A stretch of DNA of 64,000 nucleotides from Brachypterus glaber. Its lineage: Eukaryota; Arthropoda; Insecta; Coleoptera; Kateretidae. Where the stretch lies: contig OY294046.1 of assembly GCA_958510825.1 (NCBI GenBank), positions 46,915,794 to 46,979,793 of the forward strand, given 5' to 3'. This document shows positions 1 through 12,685 of this stretch, piece by piece. The translations under genes and the position numbers were made by a program. Within the stretch, counting starts at the first letter, position 1; each line of letters starts with the position of its first letter. The notes beneath the pieces are model-generated. The model had not been told where the DNA came from. It did not search any database and saw only the letters and a list, made by a program, of their open reading frames with translations.

Positions 1-741
1 TTGAATGTGAAATTTCGCGGTTCGAGGACGAAAAATTAAATACTAGAACGTTGAAAACCTAAATTTTAAAGATACAGGGTTATTCTATATCCAAATTTAA
101 GAAAAAAAAGTGTCTGTACATGTAGGTCGAAAAATCGCTTTTTAAGCTTCTATGGCGCTTTAAAAATTGTGCATTTTTTGGAGACCATAGCTCCCTTAGG
201 ATTGGTTTTTGGATGTACATGTATATGAGGTTTTTTTCTTAGTTTTTGATGTATATCTGCATCTTTAAAATTTTGGTTTTCAACATTTTAGTATTTCATT
301 TCTCGTCCTCAAACCCTGAAATTTCACCTTCAAATTATTTTTTCTCAAAAATGGTTAATCCTACAAGCGTACCTTTTTTTATGTATTTTGACCTGAAGAA
401 TCACATTCCAAAAATTTAATTTCAAAAAAGCTACATAGAAAAAAGTTAGGGACCAAAAACTTATAAGGGCCTTCCGTTTCGCACACCCCTGTTTAAAATA
501 ATTTCATTAAATTTACATAAGATGGTCCTTATTAAGTTTAGTTCACGTGAAAATTCTCGTTGCTGCATCTCAAAAGGTTCCTGAGTTATTATATAAAAAC
601 CGATTTTTTTTAGCCACTTTCAAAAGGGGCTTAGCTCCCTTAAGATGCATTTTTAAACATATGTTTACAGGAACTTTTTCTCATATTTTCTGACTTGGAA
701 TGACCCCTTAAAATTTCGGACCCTATTTCAAATTCACCCTG
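1..741. mobile_element. MITE-like inverted-repeat element, truncated by window edge
   Basis: The right end reads as a terminal repeat finishing in CACCCTG followed by TA. It matches the right end of the element at 8,103-8,734, and the two share an inner block (about 262-340 here, 8,246-8,325 there). Bases 1-75 are an inverted copy of about 260-340, so a second fold lies inside. Nothing coding is seen. The left end lies outside the window, and the TA flank suggests a Tc1/mariner-type non-autonomous element. Confidence 0.6.
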
Positions 742-1180
742 TATATCTTTGCGGTTTATTTGTTTATTCGCTTGATGCATTATGATGTAGTTTAAAATCT
801 AAAACAACAAACAAAAGAGAAATACAATATGGAACAATTGAATTTTAAAAAAGGCATATCTGACTGATCGACTTTTATTAGATTTATTGACGAAAAACGT
901 ACTTCTTTGTGATGCGTTTCTCGTACAAAAGTAATCTAGAAAGCCGCCAGGCTTTTGACATATTGAAAATAAACTACGAGATTACGTTTGACTACGCAAA
1001 AGGTAGATACTGGACCTAAAATCCAATCACTTGGTCAAAATGGACAGGCTACTGGATTGTAAAAACACTACACAAAATCTAGTTACCTATATAAACAGTG
1101 TGATAGGTGGAAAGTTTATTGTTTTAAAAGAATTTACAATACTTATAAGAATATAGAAGAAAAAATTAAATCTAAACCTA
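742..1180. other. AT-rich spacer, no gene seen
   Basis: No conserved coding stretch, RNA gene or inverted repeat was recognised here. Confidence 0.5.
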
Positions 1181-2096
1181 CACAGAAAAAAAGGATATCT
1201 TGAATCAAAGCAAAACGATCTTGAACCAAGGCCATGGCTTTCGATATGTTCAACGCATTGACTGTCTTGGATCAAGTCCGCCGTGATCTTGGCATTTGAG
1301 GATCTAGATTTAAGGACATTTCCTTAAATCAAAGCCACTTAAACCATTTATTTAAGATCATATTATCTTAAACCAAGTAAGTAATTATCTTGATTCAAGA
1401 TCATATTATCTTAAACCAAGGCTTGGTGTAAGATAAAGACCCCACAATCAGGTTCCAGGGTTAATAGAATGGTAGATATTTTTTTAAAAATTTCCCACAC
1501 ATGTATAATATTATTTCGCACGCCTATGAAATATGATACTTTCTTACTCTATTAATCATAGGTGGTCGTAGAAAAAATCAATTGTTTTTGAAGAAAAACT
1601 TGTTGCAATGCCATTGCAAAATGGCGCTTGTAGGTATAAATTATTTAAAGCTACTTACCCGTGAATTTTTTAAGTAAAAATCCCCATCGTTTGAGAGTAA
1701 CAAATACAAATTCGTCCATTTTAAAGCAGATACTTTCTCCCGCGCATATCTTGAACTACTACGCAAATGGTCTGCCAGCCAAGAATAACAACGGGCGAGT
1801 CTACTGTATATCTACGTGGGGTGCGGCCGGCAAACTCTTTACCGTAAGACAACAGGGGCTTTGAGTCAAGATAATAACTGTTGATTCTCTGTTACTATTT
1901 TAAATGTCATGCATTTAAGGAAAAAATCCTTGACACAAGAATTTTTCTACCAAGATAATAATTAAAGGAAACCAAAGTCACAGATAATCTTAAACCGAGG
2001 ATACATGATCTTAAAAGAAGATTATTACCTCGATTTAAGATAATATAAATCCAAGATAATTTATTATCTTTTGCCAAGATAACCTTTTTTTCTCTG
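1181..2096. mobile_element. Inverted-repeat element with TA flanks and internal direct repeats
   Basis: The left end (CACAGAAAAAAAGG) and the reverse complement of the right end (CAGAGAAAAAAAGG) match, and both are bordered by TA. Internally, degenerate copies of a motif around AAGATCATATTATCTTA recur at about 1,350, 1,400 and again near 2,000-2,070 in both orientations, giving a repeat-rich subterminal structure. There is no transposase ORF. It is probably a non-autonomous DNA transposon, and the unrelated DNA in its centre (about 1,440-1,900) may be a later insertion. Confidence 0.6.
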
Positions 2097-2247
2097 TATA
2101 ACTCCAAGAGAAAAAAATACATGCAATCAAATAAAGTACCTAAACCAAAAAATAGAAGTATATAAAAAAATCTCTAAAATTTAAGTTTAATTTTCTTTTA
2201 AACAATATTAAAAAAAAGGGAAATCAAAAATCAAAGAGAAAAGACGA

Positions 2248-2460
2248 GGGGTAAACCGCACAGAAATTCAGGTGTACAAATTGGAGGTAATCTGGAGGAA
2301 ATCTTTAAAGGTTACGAGGTAACCTGAAGGAAATCTTTAAAGATTTCCTCCTTTTCGGAGGAAATATTAGAAGCTCGAGTAATCTTTGGAGGTAATCTGG
2401 AGGAAATCTTTGAAGATTTCCTCTTAAAGGTGTACAAAATTTTGTCAGTGGTTTAACCCT
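2248..2460. mobile_element. Short palindromic MITE
   Basis: The outer arms (GGGTAAACC... and ...GGTTTAACCC) flank inner inverted copies of GGTGTACAAA and several alternating copies of GGAGGAAATCTTTAAAG. The whole unit folds back on itself and has no coding potential. Confidence 0.55.
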
Positions 2461-3044
2461 TGGAAAAAAACTAATTGTAACGTTATTCGTCTAGTAAAAA
2501 TTAATGTATTTTAAGCATATTCATTATTTAGTAGTTGTAGGCTTTCTGTCCCAACAGTATATCTGAGGTATCATAAATCTATTAAATATTAAAGATATAT
2601 AATCTATCTGTTCAATTAGATAAGTTATTAAGAAAAACTAGAAAAACTGTTTTATATAGGGCACTTTAAACAGTGTAAACATAAACAGTGTGGGACTGGG
2701 AGCATGACCACCTGCAAAGCCTCAAATTTTCCAAAACAAAAAAACTTTAAAATTTAGAAGTGCAACTTTCACTGTACATGACAACTTACTTCTTTCCTGC
2801 TGTTTTTGGCCAATATCTTTAAAAATCATGTCACTTTTCTATTTTAGGTTGCGACTTTTTGCAACCGCGTTTAAACTCGGCTTTCTAATTGTTGGTAAAT
2901 GAAAACAACACGAAAGTTTTGGCTTTTTGCATTTGCCCGGTTGCCAAAAAACAAAAACACTAATGAGCGAGAGGTATTTCTGACAAAAACCTTAGTCTTG
3001 TTCGGGTTTCTGATTATGAACTGTTCAAGGGAGCAATTTACATC
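2461..3044. other. AT-rich spacer, no gene seen
   Basis: Only short chance ORFs are present. No homology or repeat structure was recognised. Confidence 0.45.
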
Positions 3045-3265
3045 GCATGTGAATGTAGTGTCACTCGATCGGTTGTTTCTTTGTCTAAGTAGTTGGTGTG
3101 TTAGTGTTTTGGTGGTTGGTCGGTTTGGAGTGTTTATAAAACTTTTATGAACCCAAACGGCTAACCACTGGTCGGTTTGTAGTGTTTATAAAACTTTTAT
3201 AAACCCAAACGGCTAACCACTAAAACACTAGACAAAGCAACAACTAATCGAGTGACGCTATGTGA
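3045..3265. mobile_element. Short MITE with internal tandem duplication
   Basis: Inverted arms carry GTCACTCGAT at the left and ATCGAGTGAC at the right. Between them a ~57-bp block containing GTGTTTATAAAACTTTTAT occurs twice in tandem. An open frame crosses the left arm but has no recognisable protein character. Confidence 0.5.
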
Positions 3266-4013
3266 ATAGCCTCAGCGGTGAATGACGAAGTTGGCGTTCA
3301 TTGGCTATTGGGTGTCGTGAAGTAATAACATCACATCACATGAGATATGCATCGCTAGCCAGAACTGTTTCTGACCAATAAAGATTTAATCCTTGTTACT
3401 ATGTGACTTAAAATAGCCAATACAATGTAGTTCAGAACTGATTCTAAGGGACCTCGTAAAAACCTTTAGTAAACAAATATGAGTACATAAAGAAAAAGTA
3501 GCAACCCCTTAAACCCCCGATACAACTTTTAAGAAAAAAGATTAAAAAAATAATTCAACAAAAAAGTTTGAGGGACACCACATTTAAGTACAGTATAAAA
3601 AATAAAAAAGCTCGCTCGTGTGATACTAAAGTTTATTTTTTTAAGGTATAGTTTGTAACACGCCAATTTTTAAAAAACAGTGCAACTCTGTTGGCAGTTA
3701 TATATTTTAATTATTCTTTAATTATTATTAATGTCAACATTGTTATTGTCTGTCAAAACTCCAAAATGGAATAACCTTCAATATATTTAGGGACATTTAT
3801 TTGAGGTACCAACCTGACACTTGACATCTGAACTCCACAGCCTGTTGCTGCTTATGCTCAACAAGTGAAATCTTTGTTTTAATTATTCATCCTCAGGGAT
3901 TTTGTACTTATTTATTTTTAAATAAGATCCTGGTGTTTAGGTAAGAACTACTTAAACCGTATTTCTTCAGTTTTACATTTAATATATTTATTTTAGTTAC
4001 TTACATTTAAATT

Positions 4014-4157
4014 TTACTTCGTGGAGTTTTGGCAGACATTTGGGTATTTGTCATCAATAAAGTCAGTGAAGAGTGCGAATTTATCTTTTGCTTCCCTACG
4101 AACCGAACCCCATTCTGGACCTATACGGCGCCCAACTAATTTTTTAAACCGGTCCAT
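4014..4157 (-). CDS. Small unrecognised ORF, 47 codons
   Basis: On the minus strand an ATG at 4,157 opens a 47-residue frame ending in TAA at 4,014. The residue mix looks protein-like rather than like translated AT-rich spacer. It contains KLVGRRIGPEWGSVRREAK followed by DKFALFTDFIDDKYPNVCQ, with many charged residues, two Trp/Cys and few Asn/Lys runs. The stretch is also richer in GC than its surroundings. An in-frame stop lies just upstream. The last codons hold a possible splice donor (AA|GTAAAA), so it could be a first exon. I do not recognise the family, and it could equally be a fragment of a transposon protein. Confidence 0.35.
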   Translation of the reverse strand: MDRFKKLVGRRIGPEWGSVRREAKDKFALFTDFIDDKYPNVCQNSTK

Positions 4158-4558
4158 CTCAAGTTATTTTAAATTTGCAGCTAAATACTGCACAAAGTCC
4201 GATTTACACTGAAGCTTGTGGCTTGTTTTGAATGTCAACATAACCAAAAATTTATAATTTTTGTTTACTTACTTTGTTTTTATGATTGTTTGATGTAAAA
4301 AAAGAGAATTGATAAAGCTGTTGCTAAAAACACTTTTGTATTTCTGTAGAAACAAAATTTGCTTATAAAATCGCTTTTATTCGAATAATATAGAGGAATA
4401 AACCATTGTTTTGTTCATGACACGTCAACGTTTTACGGTTGTGTAAATTGGGCCTAGTCATTTCGCTTACGACGCATGCGTATCTTACGTTGCTATGGTA
4501 ATTTCGAGATTGTTTACAAGTGGGAAGGTTTAAAATAACTATACCTTAAAAAAATAAA

Positions 4559-4604
4559 CTTTAATAATAATTATAATTATTATTATTATTATTATTATTA
4601 TTAA
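4559..4604. repeat. (ATT)n microsatellite
   Basis: Uninterrupted run of ATT triplets inside AT-rich DNA. Confidence 0.85.
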
Positions 4605-6084
4605 CCCCTTCCGTTCCATTGTATCCACGTATGGATATGTTTAGGTACACCAAATTTATCACATTATCCATAGTTGGATATTAAACCCCGGCTGGAACGG
4701 AATAAGTATTAGGTGTGTCTTTTTACAGTGTGGAATAATTTTAATCTTTTAGGAAAAAAATCCCCGTTTTTATCTAGCTTGACCTTGTTGATCATCAAAA
4801 AATACATTGGTCTTTCAAATGTCGCGTTAATATCAAATGCTTTTGACCTTTTGATTTCCGCCTAAAGTAGTAAAATATTTCTTTTTTTTGTTAGTTTCTA
4901 AATATCAGGCTATTGACATGATTTTTTTATTGTTATATTATTCAGGGCGATCGAAATTGGTTGGATGATGATTTATGAGAGGGGTTGTTTAACAATAACG
5001 TCATTGACATGGGGGGGGGTCTAAAAGTAGCAAAAATTCGATAATGTACCGTCTTCAACGGGGGTGGGGGGCCGTTCAACAATTCTGTCACCGCTCTAGG
5101 GGTTGGGGTGGTGGTCAGAGATCGAGTGACCAAAAGTGACACGGAGGGAGAGGGGGTATGAGGCAATACGTAATACTTGATCGTTCCCAAAAAAAAAATA
5201 CAAATAAAAAAACTTCTTAAAACAAAATTAATAAGTTTCCGAAAAAAGTTTATTATATTATATTATATATTATTATTATATATTGTATAATAGAGTAATA
5301 ATAAAAGTTGTTTTCCAGGTTGTATTTATTTATTGTAATTCGATTCATTATAATAAAGACATAACTATTAATAAATATCCAGTAGGGTCTCCCCTTTATT
5401 GCACTAATAAACATAAACAACACATTAAAACGAAATTTAGGTACCCTATTAATAAATATTTTCACATAAAAATCCATTAATTGCTTCCGAACGAATGAGT
5501 CCATTCCTGCAGTCGAATATCGAAAAGTTTCTTTCCGCAAAAAAATCTATACCTATGCTGATAAACGAAAGAAAGACCTATCGCATCTCTATTTGACCAT
5601 CAAAAAAATTCAGAAAATAATTATTTTTGTATTCAGAGCTCAAAATAACATGGAATTTGCTCCTCATCACTGTCACTCTCCAAAATTCCTACATAACAAC
5701 AAATATTTAGAATAAGAAATTGAGATTTGATTAAAAATAAATAATAATTTACAATATTAAAAAAACGGCGGAACACAACATCTCTTAGCATATACTTGAC
5801 AGCTGCTGTTTTACGTTTGACATGCCGGTTGCCTACACTCTAGCGCGCAAAATTCAATTTTGCGCTTGCTGTCATGGTAACGAGCATGCTAAGAAATATG
5901 TTATTTTGCGATCTGAAAACCTCATTTGTTTTTGTAGAAATGTCAACTTTTCTATTACTCGTAAAAAAAAATATTTTTTTTTTAATGATTTGGTTTAGAA
6001 ATTTCTAAAATTAATAATATAAATTGTTGTTGTGTCGATATTTACGTATAGTATTAAAGACAATTTTTTTGATAAAGTTTATTT
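4605..6084. other. Intergenic, repeat-rich, no gene
   Basis: This includes a G-rich segment at about 4,980-5,160 with several runs of four to nine G, AT-rich ORF shadows at 5,250-5,540, and a short inverted structure at about 5,790-5,910 (GCGCAAAATT/AATTTTGCGC). No coding or RNA gene was recognised. Confidence 0.4.
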
Positions 6085-6330
6085 TATACAATGGATATCC
6101 ACAGAATAGTCTTTTTGGGATTTCCGACATCCCCAGGATATGCGATTTTGTCTATCCGTAGGACATCCTCAGGATATACATTGTTACTAAACGGGAAACC
6201 GAGCGACTTCCAAACCGTATATCCCAAGGATATCCCGAAGGTATGTCCTGAGGATATATTTTACGTCTGTCCTAAAGATAACTACTCAATATATACACCT
6301 GTCCCCGACAAAAGTGGCTATCAAATAGTA
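6085..6330. mobile_element. Short element rich in GGATAT / ATATCC motifs
   Basis: Between 6,090 and 6,265 the words GGATATCC, AGGATAT, GACATCC and ATATCCC recur many times in alternating orientation, so the region can fold at several registers. An open frame of 107 codons crosses it but reads through the repeats and has no family resemblance. It is best seen as a MITE or a decayed tandem repeat. Confidence 0.4.
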
Positions 6331-7659
6331 TTGCTTTTATTTTATTTTTTTTTTGTGAAATATTGCTATTGGCAGCTTGCATCTAGGTGCAAGTTATTTT
6401 TTATTAAATATTAATAACAATATAGTTAATTTAAAAATAAAAATGGAGGTAAGATTGTTTTTTTTTCGATTTTGAGGCCAAATTATGGTTATAAGCAAAC
6501 TTGTAGCTCTTAAAATTCTCTATTAGTTTCATATATTATAAGTTTTCATAGGTACTTTGGTACGGTTACAGAGGGCGCAAGTCGACTTTCACCGCCCACT
6601 GTAACCGTAAAAAATCCCGTCCGTCTGATGTCACGATTTTTGTAGACAGGATAACTCAAAAACGAATAATCCGATCGACTTCAAATTTTCAGGAAAAATC
6701 AAGTTCTATGAGGGGAAGATCCCTATTATTTTTCAAAGTAATCCCCCCAAAAACAAAAAAGTCATGGGGGGTTAAACTTAAAACAAAAATAAAAAATATT
6801 ATTTTCAAAATTTTGTTTACCAAATTTTTTCGTTTTTCGCCAAAAAAAAAAATAAAAAAAAAAATAAAAATTATTTTTTGAAAAAAAAAACGGAAATAAA
6901 AAAAATTGAAAAATTTTGAACTTTTTTTTCACCAAAATTTTTTTTGAAAGAAAAAAAAAATGGAGAAAAAAAAAGTAAAATGACTGTTAAGTACTTTGTT
7001 TCTCGAAATCAAAAGCTAGTATAAAACTTTTGTTTGAGCTCATGGGTCTATTTTAACTGGTATAAATTATGTTGATATATTTATTAATAAAGTCAAAAAA
7101 CAAGTGTTTTTTGTTAGGTGAAACCCTATAAATATATATTAGTACCACAATTATAATTTTTCCTATTTTGATCAAAGTGAGATGGAATCACACTAAAATA
7201 CACTGCCATATTCCAAATTAAAAAAAAAAGCAAAAATGCTCAATAAACTTCCTAAAACGCTTTTCGAAAAACTCATTAAAAGTAAATATAATTGAACTCG
7301 GGCGCCGAGTAACAATGTCCTATTGTGCCTTTAGACGATAAAAATTTTAATATTTCGTTTTCATTGATATAGGAAATAATTAAAGTTTTGTATTGACAAT
7401 CGACAGGATAAAGGGACGCCATATCTTGGGCCGTATAAATCAGGACCCGTTTTAAAATATCATCGTAAAAATGTACATTGATAAATTAAACAAGCCGTGA
7501 AGATATGTAATGCTTCGCACTCCATAGTATACTATATGTATAATAATAATAATAATAATAAATAATTTATTTTCTCAAGAATGTTCTAAATACAATATAG
7601 TACATAAAACTATTAATGAAAACATTGTCAAAAGGAAATTGAAAAATACAACAAGTACC

Positions 7660-7660
<1 letters not shown>
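6331..7660. other. Intergenic, dispersed repeat, no gene
   Basis: At 6,600-6,800 a dispersed repeat carries CCGTCCGTCTGATGTCACG and an oligo-A/T tract. Related copies occur near 10,200, 42,660, 43,240 and 43,690. The rest is AT-rich with no recognised gene. Confidence 0.45.
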
Positions 7661-8034
<374 letters not shown>

Positions 8035-8047
8035 AATTAAAATTAGT

Positions 8048-9540
8048 TTATGACCTATATGAATAAAACTCTTCCATGTTGTAAGGCTCCATATTACACA
8101 TACACGGTGTATTTGAAATAGCGTAGTTGTTTATACATGATAAAATATGACAAAAAGTTCCTATAAATATATGTCTAAAAATGCGTCATAAGGAAGCTAC
8201 GCCTCTTTGAAAGTGGCTAAAAAAATCGGTTTTTATTAACTAAAACTTAAAATTTTGGTTTTCGACATTTTAGTATTTAATTTTTCGTCCTCGAACCGTG
8301 AAATTTCACCTTCAAATGAACTTTTCTCGAAAACGGTTAATCCGACAGTATTACAACAAGAGTACCTTTTTTATGTATTTTGACCTGAGGAATCATATTT
8401 CAAAAATAAAATTGCAAAAAAGTTACACAGAAAAAAGTTTGGGACAAAAAACTGATAAGGCCACCCCGATTCGCACACCCCTGATTTAAATAAGTACGTG
8501 AAAATGACATACAAAGATGGGCCTTATTAGGATTAATTCACGTGCAAAACCTTGTTAATATATCTCAAATGGGTCCTGAGTTATTAAATAAAAACCGATT
8601 TTTTTAGCCAATTTGATAGGAGCGTAGCTCCCTTATGACGCATTTTTAGACATATGTTTATAGGAACTTTTTGTCATATTTTATCATGTATAAACAACTG
8701 TTAAAATTTCCTACGCTATTTCAAATTCACCCGGTATAATCAAAAAGTAAATTTTTAAAACTTCTTTCATTTTCTCGGTTTTTCAAAATCTGAGGAAGTT
8801 TGTTAAAAAGTTGTATAGCTAAGTAGTATGGACCTTTTTCAAAAATAACTAGTCTATGTTTTGGAACTTTGAAATCGGAAAATCTATTTGAACTGGAATC
8901 GCTACCAGAAAACAAGTCTTTTTGTTCTATTAAAAAAAGTATACACTTATAAATGTATAAATCATAAACTGTAAGTATATTATTGTTTTTAAACATGTTT
9001 CGACAATAGTCTCTGTATTTTAAACTAAACATTAAACGTAACGCCTTTTTTTGACAAAGAAAAATAGAGTTAATATCTCTACATTTGCCCCAAAAAATAA
9101 TCCCGTAACTTAAGAGACTTTGAAAGTTCGAAAAATATACTACTCTCAAAGAATTCACATCTAAATACCTCCTTAATACAAGTATTGAATAATTTACTAT
9201 GTTTAACCTTGCTCTCAGATGATCTATATGTGAACACCAGCTCAGATTTTCATCTACTTGCAAACCCAGAAACTTTACACTTTTTGATAGTTCCCTTACC
9301 TCATAGTTTATTGTAACATTTGTATATAGTTGTTCTTTAGCAGTAAAAAGCATAAAATTTGTTTTTTGCTCATTTAAAATGAGCTTGTTGCACTTTAACC
9401 AGTGCTTAACAATAGAAAAAAGTAATTCAGTGTTTGCAAGCAGGTTTTCAAAAGAGTTTGATTTTATTAAAAAATTCGAATCATCAGCAAAACTTACTAG
9501 GATCTGATCTGGATTTTGTAGTATTACATATAGGATATAT
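8048..9540 (-). pseudogene. Non-LTR retrotransposon (LINE) reverse transcriptase, 5'-truncated and interrupted
   Basis: The minus-strand frame begins near the RT catalytic motif (FADD, in the phrase ILVSFADDSNFL). It continues through the motifs typical of the RT thumb and C-terminus of Jockey/CR1-type LINEs: a KTNFMLF block, FLGLQVDENLSW, then SHIDHLRARL. About 260 residues remain. Everything N-terminal to the RT palm (endonuclease, first half of RT) is missing. The frame is interrupted near its C-terminus by the 632-bp element at 8,103-8,734, which supplies the premature stop. Beyond the insert the same frame resumes for about 17 codons (with EEFYSYRS, the kind of ending common in these proteins) to a TAA at 8,048. 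Upstream of 9,540 the sequence switches to an unrelated repeat. This is a dead copy. Confidence 0.8.
8103..8734. mobile_element. 632-bp MITE inserted in LINE ORF, TA target duplication
   Basis: Long inverted arms start with CACGGTGTATTTGAAATAGCG-like sequence at both ends and share GTTTATACATGATAAAATATGA about 25 bp in. TA lies immediately outside each end. Removing the element with one TA joins the LINE frame, which supports both the boundaries and a Tc1/mariner-type TA duplication. No transposase is present. Relatives: 1-741 and 57,199-57,549. Confidence 0.8.
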
Positions 9541-9599
9541 TCATAGTGGATGATATATATAATTTTTCCAAATAGGCAACTTAAAGAGGCAAAATAAAA

Positions 9600-10265
9600 T
9601 ATTGCTGCCAGCAGTCCAAGAAATATGATTTCCGTCAAAACAAAATTGTGTCTGTCGGTAGGTCGGTCTGTCGGTCTGTGTCCGGGAAATTTGTGACCAC
9701 GATAACTCAAGAAATCTTGGGGCTAAAGACTTCAAATTTGGACCAAAGTTCTGGGATTGTTTTTCGTAAAAATCGAGTTGGAGTAAGGGGGTAAAATGGG
9801 GTAAAAACAATTTTTTACGAAAACAATTTTTTTTATTTTTTTTTCGTTTTACGAAAAAATTAACTTTTTTTGAAAAAAAAAAATTTTTGATAAGCTTTGA
9901 ATTTTCTTGAAATTTTTTTTTGTTTTTTGTTATTGTTTTTGATTTTAATCAACCTAGGCCTAGAGAGGAAAGTATTATTTTGTTCCCAGCATATTTTTAT
10001 TTATTTTTTTCGAAAATCAAAAAATTACTTTTTTTTGAAAAATGAAAACTGAAAAAGAAATATTTTTTTTTGAAAATTGAAAAAATTAAATGTTCGAAAA
10101 ACGAAAAAAATTTTTTTTTGTTTTTGAGAAACCTTAATAATTTTTTGTTTTAATTATTTTTAAAAACAAGGATTTTTTTCCTGAAAATTTAGAGTCGATC
10201 GGATAATTATTTCTTGAGTTGTCGTGTAAACAAAAAACGTGACATCCGACAGACTTTTTTAAAGT
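9600..10265. mobile_element. Foldback dispersed repeat with GTCGGT arrays
   Basis: The left arm (about 9,645-9,740) has a GTCTGTCGGTAGGTCGG run followed by a segment containing ACGATAACTCAAGAAAT. The right arm (about 10,180-10,260) is its reverse complement in degraded form. The middle is A- and T-homopolymer-rich. Similar single arms occur at 6,620, 26,060 and 30,070-30,170. The overlapping open frames are shadows. Confidence 0.5.
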
Positions 10266-10289
10266 TGCTTATTTTTCCATAAAACACAT

Positions 10290-10445
10290 TTAACCACCCC
10301 GATTTAACTCATTGACAGTAGGTTGGCTCTTTACCCGAGTTAATTCGGGCTCGACTTATATTTTGTATTGCCGATCAGATTCCAGCCGAATATCCAAACC
10401 AAACTGTTAGCCCGATTTAACTCGGGTGGGCGAAATAATTCCCTC
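10290..10445. repeat. Imperfect palindromic repeat
   Basis: ACCCGAGTTAATTCGGGCTC and its rough inverse (GCCCGATTTAACTCGGGTG) bound a ~120-bp unit, flanked by a further CCCGATTTAACTC at about 10,297. No gene is present. Confidence 0.45.
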
Positions 10446-11379
10446 TTTGGTGAAAATAAACCACTTGTCTGAAAACTGGTGCGTTAAGTGGTTAAATAAT
10501 TTTTCCTACGATCCCCTATGAACCTGACATTTGGCACACTCTTTTGTTCTTTAGAAAACGCCTTATATGACACTTGTTTGATATTTTCATATCACCCTAG
10601 TTTGCCTAATTTCAAAAATAGAGACTATAGTTATAACCTTACTAGATTGACCAAGATATAACTTGAGATCTTTTATTTATATCTAGATTTTATAAAAATT
10701 ACTTCATTTTTGATTTAGTTTATAAAAAACATCAAAATACACGGTCTTTTACTTATGAAATCGCAAAACAGTACAATTTTACTGTTTTATATGGGAACAT
10801 ATCGAAAGAAATCTAATTTAATTAGTAAACTGTCTTGCCTTTACTTACACAAGAATCTCACGTTATAGGCAACCTATTAAACAGCTAGGTATTATATTGT
10901 GTAATATTGTATTAAATTTAAAAACCAAGAAAACTAAAAGTAAAAAAAAATCATATTTCCTGTTTAACATACATAAATTTGGATATTATATTTTGCTTTG
11001 TATGCTTTGCTTTTCTCAAAAATTCTGTGAATAAGTAATAAAAATAAGAAAATATTAAATTAAGAAACTTTATATTTTTTCAGGATAGTAGGAAAAATAG
11101 TGTACATAACTCGTTGGAAAGTGTATTTCGTACACTCGTGGGGTTACCTCACTCGCCTGGCGGCTCGTTCGTAAACCTTCCCACTATATATATAATATAC
11201 TATAACTTAAATGTGTTACAAATATTTGTATCCAAGAATTTTGTGTCTATGACGTTTTTTGGCGATTTTGGTAAATTCGAAGCTACCGTATAATACTATT
11301 CTAGCGCTTAAGCGCTGTGAACAGTATAACAAACATATCTATAATAAATCTTTATAGGATTGAGCGCTTTCTAAATATT

Positions 11380-11590
11380 TTTTTATTCTATTGTATCGAA
11401 AAGCGCCCCTTTTTATATAATAAACCAGTACGAAAAGTTTAATTTTTCGGCCTAGGCCTAGGCCCCAAAAGTAAAATAGTCGACGTTGATTGGTTGATAT
11501 TTAAACTGCTGACATATGAATTCTAACCTCAAATTTGTTGACAAAAATACCAATGTTTTATTAATATATCACAATCGAATAAAAAATAGT
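11380..11590. repeat. Dispersed direct repeat, copy 1
   Basis: About 210 bp, including AAAAGTAAAATAGTCGAC, TTGATTGGTTG and AATCGAATAAAAA, recurs in the same orientation at 12,470-12,685. The identity of the repeat is unknown. Confidence 0.6.
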
Positions 11591-11619
11591 GTGTGATACA
11601 CCGACGAAAACTGTTTTTA

Positions 11620-11840
11620 AGGCGATTACGGTTGTCAGCCTCCCTCTCCCAGCACGGATGGCGATCTCCGTAATCGCCCTACAAACATTATTTTTCTTCC
11701 TTGTTTAATAATAGTTATTTATAATACAAGGGCGAAAAGTTAAGTTTTTCGATTGAGTAGGTTTTTAGAAGCCGAGGGCCTGCCGATAGGGCCGGCCCGA
11801 GGGTAATAAACCTACGAAATCGAAATTTAACTTTTTGCCC
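11620..11840. repeat. Two adjacent palindromic repeats
   Basis: At 11,620-11,685 GGCGATTACGG pairs with CCGTAATCGCC. At 11,729-11,840 GGGCGAAAAGTTAAG pairs with CTTTTTGCCC across a GC-rich centre (GGGCCGGCCC). Both look like short inverted-repeat elements. Confidence 0.5.
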
Positions 11841-12469
11841 GTGTATTATACAATATTTTTTATTCGATTGTTGCTATTTATAATAAATTATTAAAATATA
11901 CCTAATTTTAAATTGCAAAAAATATTAATTTTTTCTGTCTTATTACTTATTTAGTTATCCATGACAAATTGCTATCCAATCAAATCGGTTAAAAAACAAT
12001 TGAATAATTTCTTTTGCTTGCGGTTTAATTTTCAAATTAAAAAAGCTTGGTGATTAATTTCTGTTAAAATGTGTCTGTTATGAAAATAATAATACTTACA
12101 AAACTGTTCTATGAATTTTATAAATATTGAAATTGATTTAACAATTGAAATTTTGTGTTTTTAGGTTATTTTAGTGAATGAATCAGTTAACATATATTTT
12201 GAGGTTATGTTATAGAAGAAATTAATTTGTATGAAATGATTATAATAACTGTATCTGGTCAAAAAGAACAGTTAGTTCAAGACCAAAAGTGACTAAAAGG
12301 TCATATTTATTTATAAACATTAGAGTAAAGGTAAATCTTTTAAAAAGCTTAAAAATAACAAGTTTTAGTTAAAGGGCGAAAAAAACTTTTTGGCCCTAGG
12401 GCCACACAGTTCAACTTTTCGCCCGTAAAACATGAACAAAAAGTGTCGCTTTTAGAATCAATCGAATAA

Positions 12470-12685
12470 AAACTACTATTTATTAGACTGTATCTAAAAG
12501 CGCCACTTCTTGTATATTATGTGCGAAAAGTTAAAAAGTTATATTTTTCGTACTAGTACAAAAAGTAAAATAGTCGACTTTGATTGGTTGGTTGATATTG
12601 AAACTGATGGCATTTAAACTCTAACCCCAAATTTGTTGTCATAAATACAAATTTATTTGTTAATATATGAAAATCGAATAAAAAC
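12470..12685. repeat. Dispersed direct repeat, copy 2
   Basis: This is the same-orientation copy of 11,380-11,590, about 1.09 kb downstream, with small indels including an added TTGG within TTGATTGGTTGG. Confidence 0.6.
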
